Shown: piece after piece, positions 1-6,268 of the stretch
Numbering within the stretch: position 1 is the first letter of the stretch
Layout of the letters: each line of letters starts with the position of its first letter
Assembly (NCBI GenBank): GCA_002699335.1
Contig: PACG01000052.1
Coordinates: 32,261-39,297, forward strand
DNA: 7,037 nucleotides
Direction of reading: 5' to 3'
Source: Candidatus Poribacteria bacterium
GTDB lineage: Bacteria; Poribacteria; WGA-4E; UBA9662
Notes under the pieces: generated by a model
The model's database searches: none
Seen by the model: the letters and a program-made list of their open reading frames with translations, nothing else
What the model was told of the DNA's origin: nothing
Made by a program: the position numbers and the translations under genes

Positions 1-408
1 CTACTCTGGACAGATGCATTGGATGTTTCTCACGAAATTTCTCAGCGGATTCATACCAAAACAGGTAGCTATTGGCACGCTATAATGCATCGACGAGAAC
101 CCGACTACAGCAACTCAAAATATTGGTTTGGCCGGGTAGGAAATCACCCAATTTTTCCCGAGCTTAGGCAAAAATCCGTTGATTGCCTAGCGGGTAGCGG
201 TGCTAAGTCTGAGGCCTTATCAGACATTGCTTCAACCATCGAAAAAAACGAAGATTGGGATTCGTTCGTATTTATCGACTGGTGCCAAGCAGCTGATCGG
301 TCAAACGATCAAGGGCTACCTGAAGACAGCACGCAATTTCTGCAAAAGCTGCAGACGGTGGAATTTGAATTATTACTCGATTACTCTTACCGTAATGCAC
401 TGGTTTAA
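1..408 (+). CDS. Conserved hypothetical protein, 3' part (5' end outside window)
   Basis: The frame is open from the first base and ends in TAA at 406-408, so about 135 residues are visible and the start lies upstream of the window. A TTG at 19 could serve as a start, but the residues before it (LLWTDALD) continue the same pattern, so I treat the gene as truncated by the edge. Visible conserved-looking blocks are GSYWHAIMHRREPDYSN (about 24-40), a YWFGRVGNHPIF stretch, and a C-terminal WDSFVFIDWCQAA segment followed by an acidic/aromatic tail ending in YSYRNAL. From memory this matches a family of uncharacterised proteins in Planctomycetes and related phyla; I know of no assigned function. 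There is no signal peptide or membrane segment in the visible part; the many His, Arg, Glu and Trp residues suggest a soluble, possibly enzymatic protein. It sits 30 nt upstream of the selenoprotein candidate on the same strand and is probably co-transcribed with it. Confidence 0.8.
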   Translation, partial: LLWTDALDVSHEISQRIHTKTGSYWHAIMHRREPDYSNSKYWFGRVGNHPIFPELRQKSVDCLAGSGAKSEALSDIASTIEKNEDWDSFVFIDWCQAADRSNDQGLPEDSTQFLQKLQTVEFELLLDYSYRNALV

Positions 409-425
409 TTTAGTACGATCTTGAT

Positions 426-429
426 GGAG
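426..429 (+). promoter_or_regulatory. Ribosome binding site for the selenoprotein candidate
   Basis: A GGAG core lies 9 nt before the ATG at 439. It fixes the start of the gene upstream of the in-frame UGA. No comparable signal is placed to serve the TTG at 574, which argues that translation really begins at 439 and must pass the UGA. Confidence 0.6.
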
Positions 430-438
430 AAAAGACAA

Positions 439-780
439 ATGAGAGTCGATTGGTTCTATCGACGGACCGGCTGAACATCCTGTAAAAAAGCCCAAGAGGT
501 TCTTGGGCCAACGGAAGTTGTCGAATATGGAAATGCTAGTAAAGAAAAATTAAGTAAGGAACAGGTAAAGGTTTTGGTTAATGAATCTAGCCAAATTCGT
601 GTGGCTAAGGGAAAACGAACTTTAACTTTCGACCCACAACAGGATGATCAGGAAGAAATATTAAAATCAATTCTGGGCCGGAGTAGTACACTACGGGCAC
701 CAACCTTACGGATTGGCTCAAACCTGATCGTTGGCTACAATGACGATTTATACCGACAAATTCAGCAGAGTTTAACCTAA
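439..780 (+). CDS. ArsC-family (thioredoxin-fold) selenoprotein with in-frame UGA
   Basis: Reading through the TGA at 472-474 gives a 113-residue protein ending in TAA at 778-780, close to the usual size of small ArsC/Spx-fold proteins. The N-terminus MRVDWFYRRTG leads as a first beta strand into U12-T-S-C15-K-K-A-Q, a CxxC-type redox motif at the helix N-cap with selenocysteine replacing the first cysteine. Downstream are VAKGKRTLTFD (55-65) and the C-terminal block LRAPTLRIGSNLIVGYND (85-102), where Pro88 is at the expected place of the thioredoxin-fold cis-proline. The same reading frame is therefore protein-like on both sides of the UGA. From memory, ArsC-like proteins with Cys or Sec at this position are known in several bacterial phyla; they are presumed thiol/selenol oxidoreductases, and arsenate reduction is not established. 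The spacer between the redox helix and the next strand looks a few residues shorter than in relatives I recall. Expression requires SelA, SelB, tRNA-Sec and SelD, none of them in the window. The alternative is a gene disrupted by a nonsense mutation, but the adjacent SECIS-like hairpin makes that less likely. Confidence 0.85.
472..474 (+). other. Selenocysteine UGA codon
   Basis: TGA is codon 12 of the frame starting at 439, exactly where a redox cysteine would be expected (GUTSCKKAQ). The change from a Cys codon (TGT/TGC) to TGA is a single base, as is common for Sec/Cys exchange. Other genes in the window end in TGA (at 2436, 3384 and 6545), so UGA is not globally reassigned here. Confidence 0.85.
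490..508 (+). promoter_or_regulatory. Bacterial SECIS element (hairpin just after the UGA)
   Basis: The arms GCCCAAGA (490-497) and TCTTGGGC (501-508) are perfectly complementary and enclose the loop GGT (498-500). The loop begins 23 nt after the last base of the UGA and starts with two guanosines. Bacterial SECIS elements lie inside the coding region, with a short apical loop carrying G at its first positions about 16-37 nt after the UGA, where SelB binds; this hairpin fits. If the A497-U501 pair opens, the loop becomes AGGUU, closer to the loop of the E. coli formate dehydrogenase element. No T run follows, so it is not a terminator. The hairpin also encodes A18 to G23 of the protein. Confidence 0.75.
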
Positions 781-924
781 AACAGATTAAAGTTTGTCAG
801 AAAAGACCAAACAGATACGAAGCGAATTTTGGTTGAATTGACACTGCAATTGCTGTTGGTCGATTTGGTAATCATGCAGAATCAGGCTAGAAGCCAACGG
901 GATCAAGTCAAGCGAGGGTAGTAT

Positions 925-1086
925 TTGGTAGAAACAGTTGGTGTTTACGGTCAATGTCTCTTCTCTACAATACGATTTCAACTTGTCCGACGAGCGATCT
1001 TTATAGCCACGGCCTTTCTGATGGCGGCCTTTGCTATGCTTTCGGTACTGTCTTTTACCTCTGACTTTACAACCCGTCAAGAATGA
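925..1086 (+). CDS. Possible small single-span membrane peptide
   Basis: A 53-residue frame starting with TTG at 925 is preceded by GAGGG (914-918) at 6-nt spacing, a plausible ribosome site. The second half is a positively charged turn (LVRR) followed by a hydrophobic helix of about 19 residues (AIFIATAFLMAAFAMLSVL) and a polar tail ending in TTRQE, as expected of a one-span membrane peptide or an uncleaved signal anchor. Its TGA stop overlaps the ATG of the next short frame (ATGA at 1083-1086). I do not recognise a family. It may equally be the remnant of a longer gene, or chance. The TTG start, small size and lack of recognisable relatives keep confidence low. Confidence 0.22.
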   Translation: MVETVGVYGQCLFSTIRFQLVRRAIFIATAFLMAAFAMLSVLSFTSDFTTRQE

Positions 1087-1342
1087 AGTTTCACTCCCAC
1101 TCGACCCACGTGGTCATCCCTACGAAATCGACTAATCAGCCTGCCTGCGCGGCGTCGCTTGCAGTTTACAACTCGCTCTGCGACCTTTTAAGTGAAGTGG
1201 CTCGAGCGGGTGTTTTTGATTTCAATCGGGTAGAGATCTTCTTTTGTTAGCTATAGAAGGTAAACCAGGTCAAGACAAGTACCGTTCTGTGCAATGTGAA
1301 AATTGGCGTGATTTCGGCCATAGGAGGCAAATAACTGAATGA
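1083..1342 (+). pseudogene. Possible remnant of a frameshifted gene (two short overlapping frames)
   Basis: An ATG frame at 1083-1250 gives 55 residues beginning MKFHSHSTHVVIPTKS and continuing through CAASLAVYNSLCDLLSEVA. A second frame, open from 1220, yields LLLLAIEGKPGQDKY and ends RRQITE at a TGA (1340-1342) that overlaps the start ATG of the next gene (1339). Both peptides look protein-like, and the frames overlap around 1220-1250, where short T runs occur (1213-1217, 1242-1245), so one frameshift would join them. The first part faintly recalls the C-terminal side of SIS (sugar isomerase) domains, but I would not assign it. Options are a decayed gene, a sequencing indel, or chance. Confidence 0.2.
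1322..1327 (+). promoter_or_regulatory. Ribosome binding site of the PorV/PorQ-family gene
   Basis: A full AGGAGG lies 11 nt before the ATG at 1339, slightly longer than the optimum. It supports this ATG, which also gives an intact signal peptide. Confidence 0.65.
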
Positions 1343-2436
1343 AGGACTTTTTTCGGCCTTCTTTTCTTCTCAAACTCGTACTGATTCTAGCTTTAATCAG
1401 TAATTGGGTTCAGGCTGGGGCGGGGAGAACAGGTGCACAAATTCTCAATCTCGGGGGCGGTACCCGAGCAGCCTCGCTCGGCGATGCCTTTTCTGCTGTT
1501 AACGGTGATGTGACTGCACCGTTATGGAATCCCAGTGGTCTGAGTGGTATCACCAACCTACAGGCCACCCTGTCCTACAAAGACTATAGCCAACTGTTTG
1601 GCGAAGCTAGTGACGGTCTCTACTACGCCTTTTTTGCTGGCGCCACACACCTAGAGAATATTGGAACGGTAGCCGCCACTCTACAGGTTCAGGGACAAGG
1701 GAAAATTGCCATTACCACTAATTCACCCGAAGTAATTCGGGAAGAAGATCTCGGTACTAACTGGGTTATGACAACCTCTTACGCTGATCAACTGACCGAT
1801 AATTTGGCGGCGGGAATCAGTGGTAAAGTCATCCGCCAGCGATTGGCTCAATATGGTGGCCGCGCCTACGCCGTCGACTTTGGACTGCAATACGATCTAC
1901 AACAACGACTACCTGTTCCAGTTCGTCTGGGTGTTGCCGTGCAAAACTGGGGAACCCGCATTAAGTTTAAAGACGAGAACCAGAGCGATCCACTCCCACG
2001 AGCGCTGAGACTTGGCACTTTGGTTTCTCTGCTAGACGTCAAACACCACCGTATCAATCTGGTGGGTGATCTGACAGCTGCCATCGACAAATTGAGAGAG
2101 GATGACGACGAAGGAGTAGAGGTCTATCTGGAAAATAACCCCGATACGACACGAGACCAACTTATGTCTGAGCGAGGGGTTGGCATTCACGCCTTTGAAT
2201 GGCGACATCTACAGAAGAGCATCGGTTTGGAGTATGCCTTGGGAAAAATTCTCTATCTCAGGGCTGGCTATAAAAAAGATCCGGGGATGCCGATCTTCCC
2301 TGAGTTAACCGACTATCTAACCTACGGTTTCGGCGCTAGAGTCTATTTTGGACAGCTGGATTTCGCTCAAGTGCCTGGCGGTGGGCCCAACAACAATCGA
2401 TTGAATGTCTTTGCCTTGCGGTTAATTTTCGATTGA
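1339..2436 (+). CDS. PorV/PorQ-family outer-membrane beta-barrel protein
   Basis: 365 residues. Residues 1-26 form a clear Sec signal peptide: charged start, hydrophobic LKLVLILALI, and a likely cut after VQA26. The mature N-terminus carries the family signature, GAQILNLGGGTRAASLGDAF (32-51) followed by TAPLWNPSGLSG (59-70), the LxxG.GaRaaaMGgAf...aa.WNPAgLa pattern of PorV/PorQ and UPF0164 proteins. The remainder is rich in alternating polar/hydrophobic strands (for example DNLAAGISGKVIRQRL and AYAVDFGLQYDL), as in a 14-strand FadL-like barrel. The chain ends in FALRLIFD, close to an aromatic C-terminal barrel signal. In Bacteroidetes, PorV shuttles cargo of the type IX secretion system; outside that phylum the family is widespread and its role is mostly unknown. 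The neighbour 21 nt downstream is also an envelope protein, so the pair is probably one operon. The family call is strong; transport or secretion function is inference. Confidence 0.88.
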   Translation: MKDFFRPSFLLKLVLILALISNWVQAGAGRTGAQILNLGGGTRAASLGDAFSAVNGDVTAPLWNPSGLSGITNLQATLSYKDYSQLFGEASDGLYYAFFAGATHLENIGTVAATLQVQGQGKIAITTNSPEVIREEDLGTNWVMTTSYADQLTDNLAAGISGKVIRQRLAQYGGRAYAVDFGLQYDLQQRLPVPVRLGVAVQNWGTRIKFKDENQSDPLPRALRLGTLVSLLDVKHHRINLVGDLTAAIDKLREDDDEGVEVYLENNPDTTRDQLMSERGVGIHAFEWRHLQKSIGLEYALGKILYLRAGYKKDPGMPIFPELTDYLTYGFGARVYFGQLDFAQVPGGGPNNNRLNVFALRLIFD

Positions 2437-2457
2437 AGGGGCGAAAGTAACAACAGT

Positions 2458-3384
2458 ATGCAGCAGTTATCATTTCTACTGGTCTTACTGACTTTGAATT
2501 TCAACAGCCTAGCAGATAAACCGGTTGAGTTAGTTAAACCTGTTAAAGGAGATTTTGAGTTCAAACCTACTTCTAACCAAAGAGTCTTCCCCCGGCTTGA
2601 TCGAAGGTTGAACCAGATCGGAGTTCGTCTCCGAACACCATTGGTACTAGCGAATTTTCAAGAATTCGCGATGTCCTCGACTGCTATTGAGGAAACACAG
2701 CCTGATTCACCTTCTCTCGACCATCGTCTGGTCAAAGATCCCAACCGAGCCTTCATGCAATCGCTAATTTTGCCAGGTATGGGGCAGATTTATACTGAAT
2801 CCAAACGAGGTTACGCCTGGTTGAGTGCAGAAGTAGCATTGTTGGTTGGCTATGTGGTAGTTCACCGACAAGCGAAATCGCTGGAGAGCGATTACGTGCA
2901 CCGGGTTAAAGATGGAGTCGCTTTCGAAGGACCAACCAAATTTGATCAGTGGAACATGGAGGACTTTGAGCACGCTACCATGTACGATAATTGGCACAAT
3001 GTTTACAACGAGTCTAATGGTGAACCATCGCACCCAAGAATCGGCAAATGGTACTGGAAAGATCGGAAGCAGTTTAAGGATATAACCCGTAAAAAAGAGG
3101 AGGAAGACTCCCCCCAAAGAGAGATAGCTCTCAAATCTCGCCAAGACTCCAATTCGACTTACGAACGAGCTCGTAGTGTTCTCGGCCTGGTTATCCTCAC
3201 CCATCTAGCTAGCGCGGTCGATGCCCGAATTTCAGCCAAGTTGTTTAATCAAAGACATCAACTGAGCGAAAGCCTCGATCTGGAATTTGCGCTAAGACCA
3301 CAGTTAACTACAGTCGGTAAAAGGGGACGACTTCACCGGTTTCCTCCGTACAAAGTTGAAAACCGAATTGTCTTTCGATTTTGA
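2458..3384 (+). CDS. DUF5683-like envelope protein with signal peptide
   Basis: 308 residues. Residues 1-19 look like a signal peptide (LSFLLVLLTLNFNSLA, cut after A19). A low-complexity linker (20-90) precedes the recognisable core: DPNRAFMQSLILPGMGQIY (94-112), a run of KRGYAWLSAEVALLVGYVVV (117-135) that is a probable membrane helix, and near the C-terminus VLGLVILTHLASAVDARISA (241-260). The PG.GQ.Y motif followed by a membrane helix, then the distant H..SA.DA segment, is the DUF5683 pattern found next to outer-membrane proteins in many FCB-type genomes. Between the two hydrophobic parts is a long polar region (138-238) rich in Trp, Tyr and charges. The C-terminus (KVENRIVFRF) alternates and ends in Phe, as barrel or membrane-anchored strands often do. 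The function is unknown. No good ribosome site precedes the ATG: a GGGG at 2438-2441 is 16 nt away. Translation may be coupled to the gene before it. The last 29 nt overlap hyuB. Confidence 0.72.
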   Translation: MQQLSFLLVLLTLNFNSLADKPVELVKPVKGDFEFKPTSNQRVFPRLDRRLNQIGVRLRTPLVLANFQEFAMSSTAIEETQPDSPSLDHRLVKDPNRAFMQSLILPGMGQIYTESKRGYAWLSAEVALLVGYVVVHRQAKSLESDYVHRVKDGVAFEGPTKFDQWNMEDFEHATMYDNWHNVYNESNGEPSHPRIGKWYWKDRKQFKDITRKKEEEDSPQREIALKSRQDSNSTYERARSVLGLVILTHLASAVDARISAKLFNQRHQLSESLDLEFALRPQLTTVGKRGRLHRFPPYKVENRIVFRF

Positions 3385-4939
3385 TCCTATCCGCTTAGAA
3401 CTTTACCGTAACCTGCTGACCTCTATCGCTGAAGAGATGGGGGTTTCTCTCTGTAGGTCTGCATTCTCAGCCAATATCAAAGAGCGACGCGATTTCTCCT
3501 GCGCGATCTTCGACCAGCAAGGGAACATGGTTGCTCAAGCCGCTCACATCCCCGTTCATTTGGGGGCGATGCCCCTTTCGGTTCAATCCGCTATTCAGCA
3601 GATCCAAATGTTGGCCGGCGATACCGTTTTGCTGAACGACCCTTACGCTGGCGGCACCCATCTACCGGATCTTACCCTGGTTTCACCCGTTTATATCGCA
3701 GGGACGCTGGCGTTTTTTGTGGCCAACCGGGCCCACCACGCTGATGTTGGCGGAATGACTCCCGGATCAATGCCGCTGTCGACCCATATTGTGCAGGAGG
3801 GTGTTCGGATTCCCCCAGTCAAACTAATTCGCCAAGGGGAAATGGATAACGATCTTTTATCGATAGTTTTAGCTAACGTCAGAACCCCAGTAGAGAGAAG
3901 TGGCGATTTGGAGGCGCAAATCGCCGCTAATCATATTGGACGACAGCGGTTGATCGAGATTTCGGAGAAATACGGCGTGGCCGAGGTTGGCCAATATATG
4001 TCGGCTTTACAAGACTACAGCGAACGGATTGTACGCAAAACCCTACAACAGATTCCAAACGGTCGGTATGCCGAAACCGATTTTTTGGATAACGATGGTA
4101 TTACCGATCAGGCTGTTCCGATCAGCGTCACGGTCATCATCGAGGACGCTTCTGCCATCATTGACTTCTCCGGTAGCGCCCCACAAGTAGAGGGAAGTGT
4201 TAATGCCGTTTATGCTATTACCCTGTCGGCCGTCTTCTATGTTTTTAGGTCTTTAGTCCGGCAACAGATTCCGACTAATTCAGGCTGTCTACGCCCCATC
4301 AAGGTGATCGCCCCACCCAATACAGTGGTCAATGCCCAATTCCCCGCCGCGGTGGCGGGTGGAAATGTGGAGACTTCTCAGCGGATCGTGGACGCCGTCT
4401 TAAGAGCCTTGTCGAACGCTTGCCCTGACTTGATTCCCGCCGCCAGCTCAGGCACCATGAATAACCTGACCATCGGCGGTCGTAGCGGTCAACAAGACTT
4501 TGCCTATTATGAAACCATTGGTGGAGGAATGGGAGCAAGGCCGGATCAGGACGGTATCTCAGCCATTCAAACACACATGACTAATACCCTGAATACGCCT
4601 ATTGAAGCCATCGAGACGACTTACCCCATGCAGATTGAACAATATGCCATTCGTCAGAATAGTGGCGGGAAAGGTAAAACCTGTGGTGGCGATGGTATTA
4701 TCCGTTCATTTCGGTTGCGGTCTCCTGCTCAGGTTACGGTGCTGTCTGAGCGGCGAAAGCTCCCACCCTATGGGCTCGGTGGTGGTTGGCCGGGGAAATG
4801 TGGAAAAAACACTCTAATTCGTGGTGAGCAAGAGATTAATCTGGAAGGCAAGTTCAGTATTCACGGTCAAGCCGGGGATATCTTTCAGATCGAGACACCG
4901 GGTGGCGGTGGCCGCTCGGTACCTGAGGAAGAGCACTAA
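3356..4939 (+). CDS. hyuB: Hydantoinase B / 5-oxoprolinase-type subunit (HyuB family)
   Basis: 527 residues, the usual length of a stand-alone HyuB. The N-terminal DPIRLELYRNLLTSIAEEMG (10-29) and the block AFSANIKERRDFSCAIFD (36-53) are typical. They are followed by AAHIPVHLGAMPLSV (62-76), NDPYAGGTHLPD (94-105), NRAHHADVGGMTPGSMP (124-140) and EGVRIPPVKL (148-157); the chain closes with TPGGGG near residue 517. HyuB works with HyuA, an ATPase-like subunit, to hydrolyse cyclic amides such as N-methylhydantoin or 5-oxoproline; related pairs carboxylate ketones. No hyuA is in the window, so the substrate cannot be named. The start is a TTG at 3356 inside the previous gene: the frame is open only back to 3308 and contains no ATG or GTG before the conserved N-terminus (the next TTG is 3368). 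No ribosome site is visible, so translation is probably coupled to the upstream gene. The protein is soluble, with no signal peptide. Confidence 0.9.
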   Translation: MKTELSFDFDPIRLELYRNLLTSIAEEMGVSLCRSAFSANIKERRDFSCAIFDQQGNMVAQAAHIPVHLGAMPLSVQSAIQQIQMLAGDTVLLNDPYAGGTHLPDLTLVSPVYIAGTLAFFVANRAHHADVGGMTPGSMPLSTHIVQEGVRIPPVKLIRQGEMDNDLLSIVLANVRTPVERSGDLEAQIAANHIGRQRLIEISEKYGVAEVGQYMSALQDYSERIVRKTLQQIPNGRYAETDFLDNDGITDQAVPISVTVIIEDASAIIDFSGSAPQVEGSVNAVYAITLSAVFYVFRSLVRQQIPTNSGCLRPIKVIAPPNTVVNAQFPAAVAGGNVETSQRIVDAVLRALSNACPDLIPAASSGTMNNLTIGGRSGQQDFAYYETIGGGMGARPDQDGISAIQTHMTNTLNTPIEAIETTYPMQIEQYAIRQNSGGKGKTCGGDGIIRSFRLRSPAQVTVLSERRKLPPYGLGGGWPGKCGKNTLIRGEQEINLEGKFSIHGQAGDIFQIETPGGGGRSVPEEEH

Positions 4940-5058
4940 TCTCTCCGCCCCGATTCAATTTCATCTAATCCTAACCCAACGTCAATCGATTACAATATGT
5001 CAGTTTGGGGGTTGCAACTAACACCCACCAGCCAAGAGTCTCTAATCCTGCAGAGCGG

Positions 5059-6042
5059 CTATTCACTTAAACTGATGGAGGCTAGAAATTGAGCAACAGC
5101 CTCTCCAATCTGGGCCAGCGTCTGACGAAATCCGGCCGCGTCGGCCAGTTGCATCATCTCTTCAAACGACAACCCACCCGTGATTTGGCTGAGTTGGACA
5201 TTACAGTTTAATCCGTCCGGCATTTGGTCGAGTGCCAATTGCTCTACAAGCCTGGGATTTCGAATCTTTTGATAGCGCCGATTTTCACTCATCACCGCAT
5301 ACAATAGCTGTTCATGCTTGGGTGACCAGCCTGTAGGAAATTTCTCTGCCAATTGGCCTTGGGGCTCTGTCAGACGCATGAAATGGGCTTGCACCGACTC
5401 GACAGGAGTTTCAACCAGGTTGAACATCAGATCCGACCAGTCGAGTTGGCACTCCGCCTTACCAAATTGATGAAAAGAGAACAGGTCCTGTATGGGACGG
5501 TTTTGTGGGGTATAAGTTCCGTTCAGCAGATAAAGATTCAGTCCCGGCTGAACTGACTTAATCAGGGCATCACCAATGACATGGCTTATCCAGCCCATAA
5601 CATATGCTACCCGTCGCTCCGGTTGCGTATAGAAGGCAAATGTATCGGTAATCGCTGCCTCAAAATAGCTGGGCAATTGTGACCATTGCAAACCGAATTT
5701 GGCTTGCCCATTACGCCAACCAAAAAGAAGATGTGATCGCCCATAGAACATTCGATGGATCTCTTGTGGCGTATAAGTGATACCATGGAATGTCAGAGTG
5801 TATGCATGCAGAGGACATTGATCCTTCGGGCAACTTCTAGAAAAATCGCCACCATAACCGTATTCTCCACCACATTCTGGGCATTTCCCCCCAGGTAGCG
5901 TCATCACATCCGCACCAAGATAGGCCCCGGCCAGATAGCTGTCCTGGTGCTCACTGATCAGTCGCGCTATTTGGGGGGCGCGTTCCAGAACTATTTGGTG
6001 TGCGAGAATAGCGTAAGTCAAATGGCCGATAATACCGCTCAT
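5059..6042 (-). CDS. Zinc-dependent phospholipase C-like protein with a four-cysteine insertion
   Basis: 327 residues, ATG at 6042 with AGGA 5 nt upstream (6048-6051 on the complement). The N-terminal MSGIIGHLTYAILAHQIV carries a histidine (H7) and is followed by YLAGAYLGADVM (36-47) with Asp45. Later comes GWISHVIGDAL (150-160), an HxxxD pair (H154, D158). This matches the metal-binding layout of the Zn-dependent phospholipase C domain (PF00882 type), in which an N-terminal residue, a YLGA.GPD-type Asp and an HxxGD motif hold zinc ions. Between the first two metal blocks and the rest sits CPECGG (54-59) and, 14 residues on, CPKDQC (71-76): two cysteine pairs that resemble a zinc ribbon and are not part of the usual domain. 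There is no signal peptide, unlike secreted phospholipases, so a cytoplasmic hydrolase or nuclease-like role is possible; the substrate is unknown. It is convergent with hyuB and has its own upstream region of 502 bp. Confidence 0.72.
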   Translation of the reverse strand: MSGIIGHLTYAILAHQIVLERAPQIARLISEHQDSYLAGAYLGADVMTLPGGKCPECGGEYGYGGDFSRSCPKDQCPLHAYTLTFHGITYTPQEIHRMFYGRSHLLFGWRNGQAKFGLQWSQLPSYFEAAITDTFAFYTQPERRVAYVMGWISHVIGDALIKSVQPGLNLYLLNGTYTPQNRPIQDLFSFHQFGKAECQLDWSDLMFNLVETPVESVQAHFMRLTEPQGQLAEKFPTGWSPKHEQLLYAVMSENRRYQKIRNPRLVEQLALDQMPDGLNCNVQLSQITGGLSFEEMMQLADAAGFRQTLAQIGEAVAQFLASISLSE

Positions 6043-6113
6043 AAACCTTCCTGTTTTCTGGCCATTTGATTCCCTATTTGAAGATCAGGCAAACAACCTG
6101 TTGTGACTGTTGC

Positions 6114-6130
6114 AGTTGCTGGCGGCAACT
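6114..6130. repeat. Short hairpin in the leader of the phospholipase-like gene
   Basis: AGTTGCT (6114-6120) and GGCAACT (6124-6130) can pair over 7 bp (one G-U on the + strand) around a GGC loop. On the - strand it would lie about 70-90 nt before the start codon, within a possible 5' leader. On the + strand only three T residues follow, too few for a terminator. Its function is unknown. Confidence 0.35.
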
Positions 6131-6232
6131 TTTCTGTAGAATGGCGGCCCTTACACAGTCAATAGTTTGTACAGCGACACTGAAAAAAAGAGACGCCATA
6201 ATAAGAGACACCATTCAACTTTTAGCCTAACC

Positions 6233-6268
6233 ATTTAGCTAAGTGCAGGGCCACACCTTCAGCTAAAT
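6233..6268. repeat. 8-bp inverted repeat with 20-nt loop
   Basis: ATTTAGCT (6233-6240) and AGCTAAAT (6261-6268) are perfect complements, and the pairing can continue inward with AAG/CTT and two more pairs across bulges. It could be a transcript hairpin or a binding site with widely spaced half-sites. There is no coding context, so nothing more can be assigned. Confidence 0.35.

Larger units (their letters stand above)
781..1338 (+). other. 558-bp stretch without a convincing gene
   Basis: No recognisable gene spans this stretch. Three short + strand frames in it, each joined to the next or to the following gene, are described separately. No clear intrinsic terminator follows the selenoprotein gene, and I could not find a good -35/-10 pair for the outer-membrane protein gene. 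The part around 1085-1200 is visibly richer in G+C than the flanks, with mostly G or C at third positions in one frame, which hints at former or present coding. A 97-residue - strand frame at 787-1080 is the mirror of the hydrophobic + strand frame and does not look like a protein. Confidence 0.5.

Noticed and set aside
490..508. Intrinsic terminator or attenuator
   Set aside because: No T run follows the hairpin and coding continues through it.
574..780. A separate 68-residue gene starting at TTG 574
   Set aside because: It is the C-terminal part of the ArsC-fold frame that starts at 439. It lacks the redox motif and first strand and has no ribosome site.
439..780. UGA reassigned to Trp or Gly (alternative code)
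   Set aside because: The PorV-family, DUF5683-like and mannonate dehydratase genes all end naturally at TGA, and the UGA sits at a redox Cys position.
787..1080. 97-residue gene on the - strand
   Set aside because: Composition is erratic (basic first half), it matches nothing I recognise, and it is the complement of the hydrophobic + strand frame.
2764..3204. 146-residue gene on the - strand
   Set aside because: Lies wholly inside the DUF5683-like gene, whose motifs and signal peptide support the + strand.
4329..4574. 81-residue gene on the - strand inside hyuB
   Set aside because: Antisense shadow of a well-conserved enzyme gene; Arg/Trp-rich composition typical of such shadows.
5006..5027. 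Terminator between the convergent hyuB and phospholipase-like genes
   Set aside because: The stem (GGGGGTT with AACACCC) has a mismatch and there is no T run on either strand.
6134..6162. Sigma-70 promoter for the phospholipase-like gene
   Set aside because: TTGACT is acceptable as a -35, but the -10 at 16-17 nt spacing (TCTACA or CTACAG) matches the consensus poorly.
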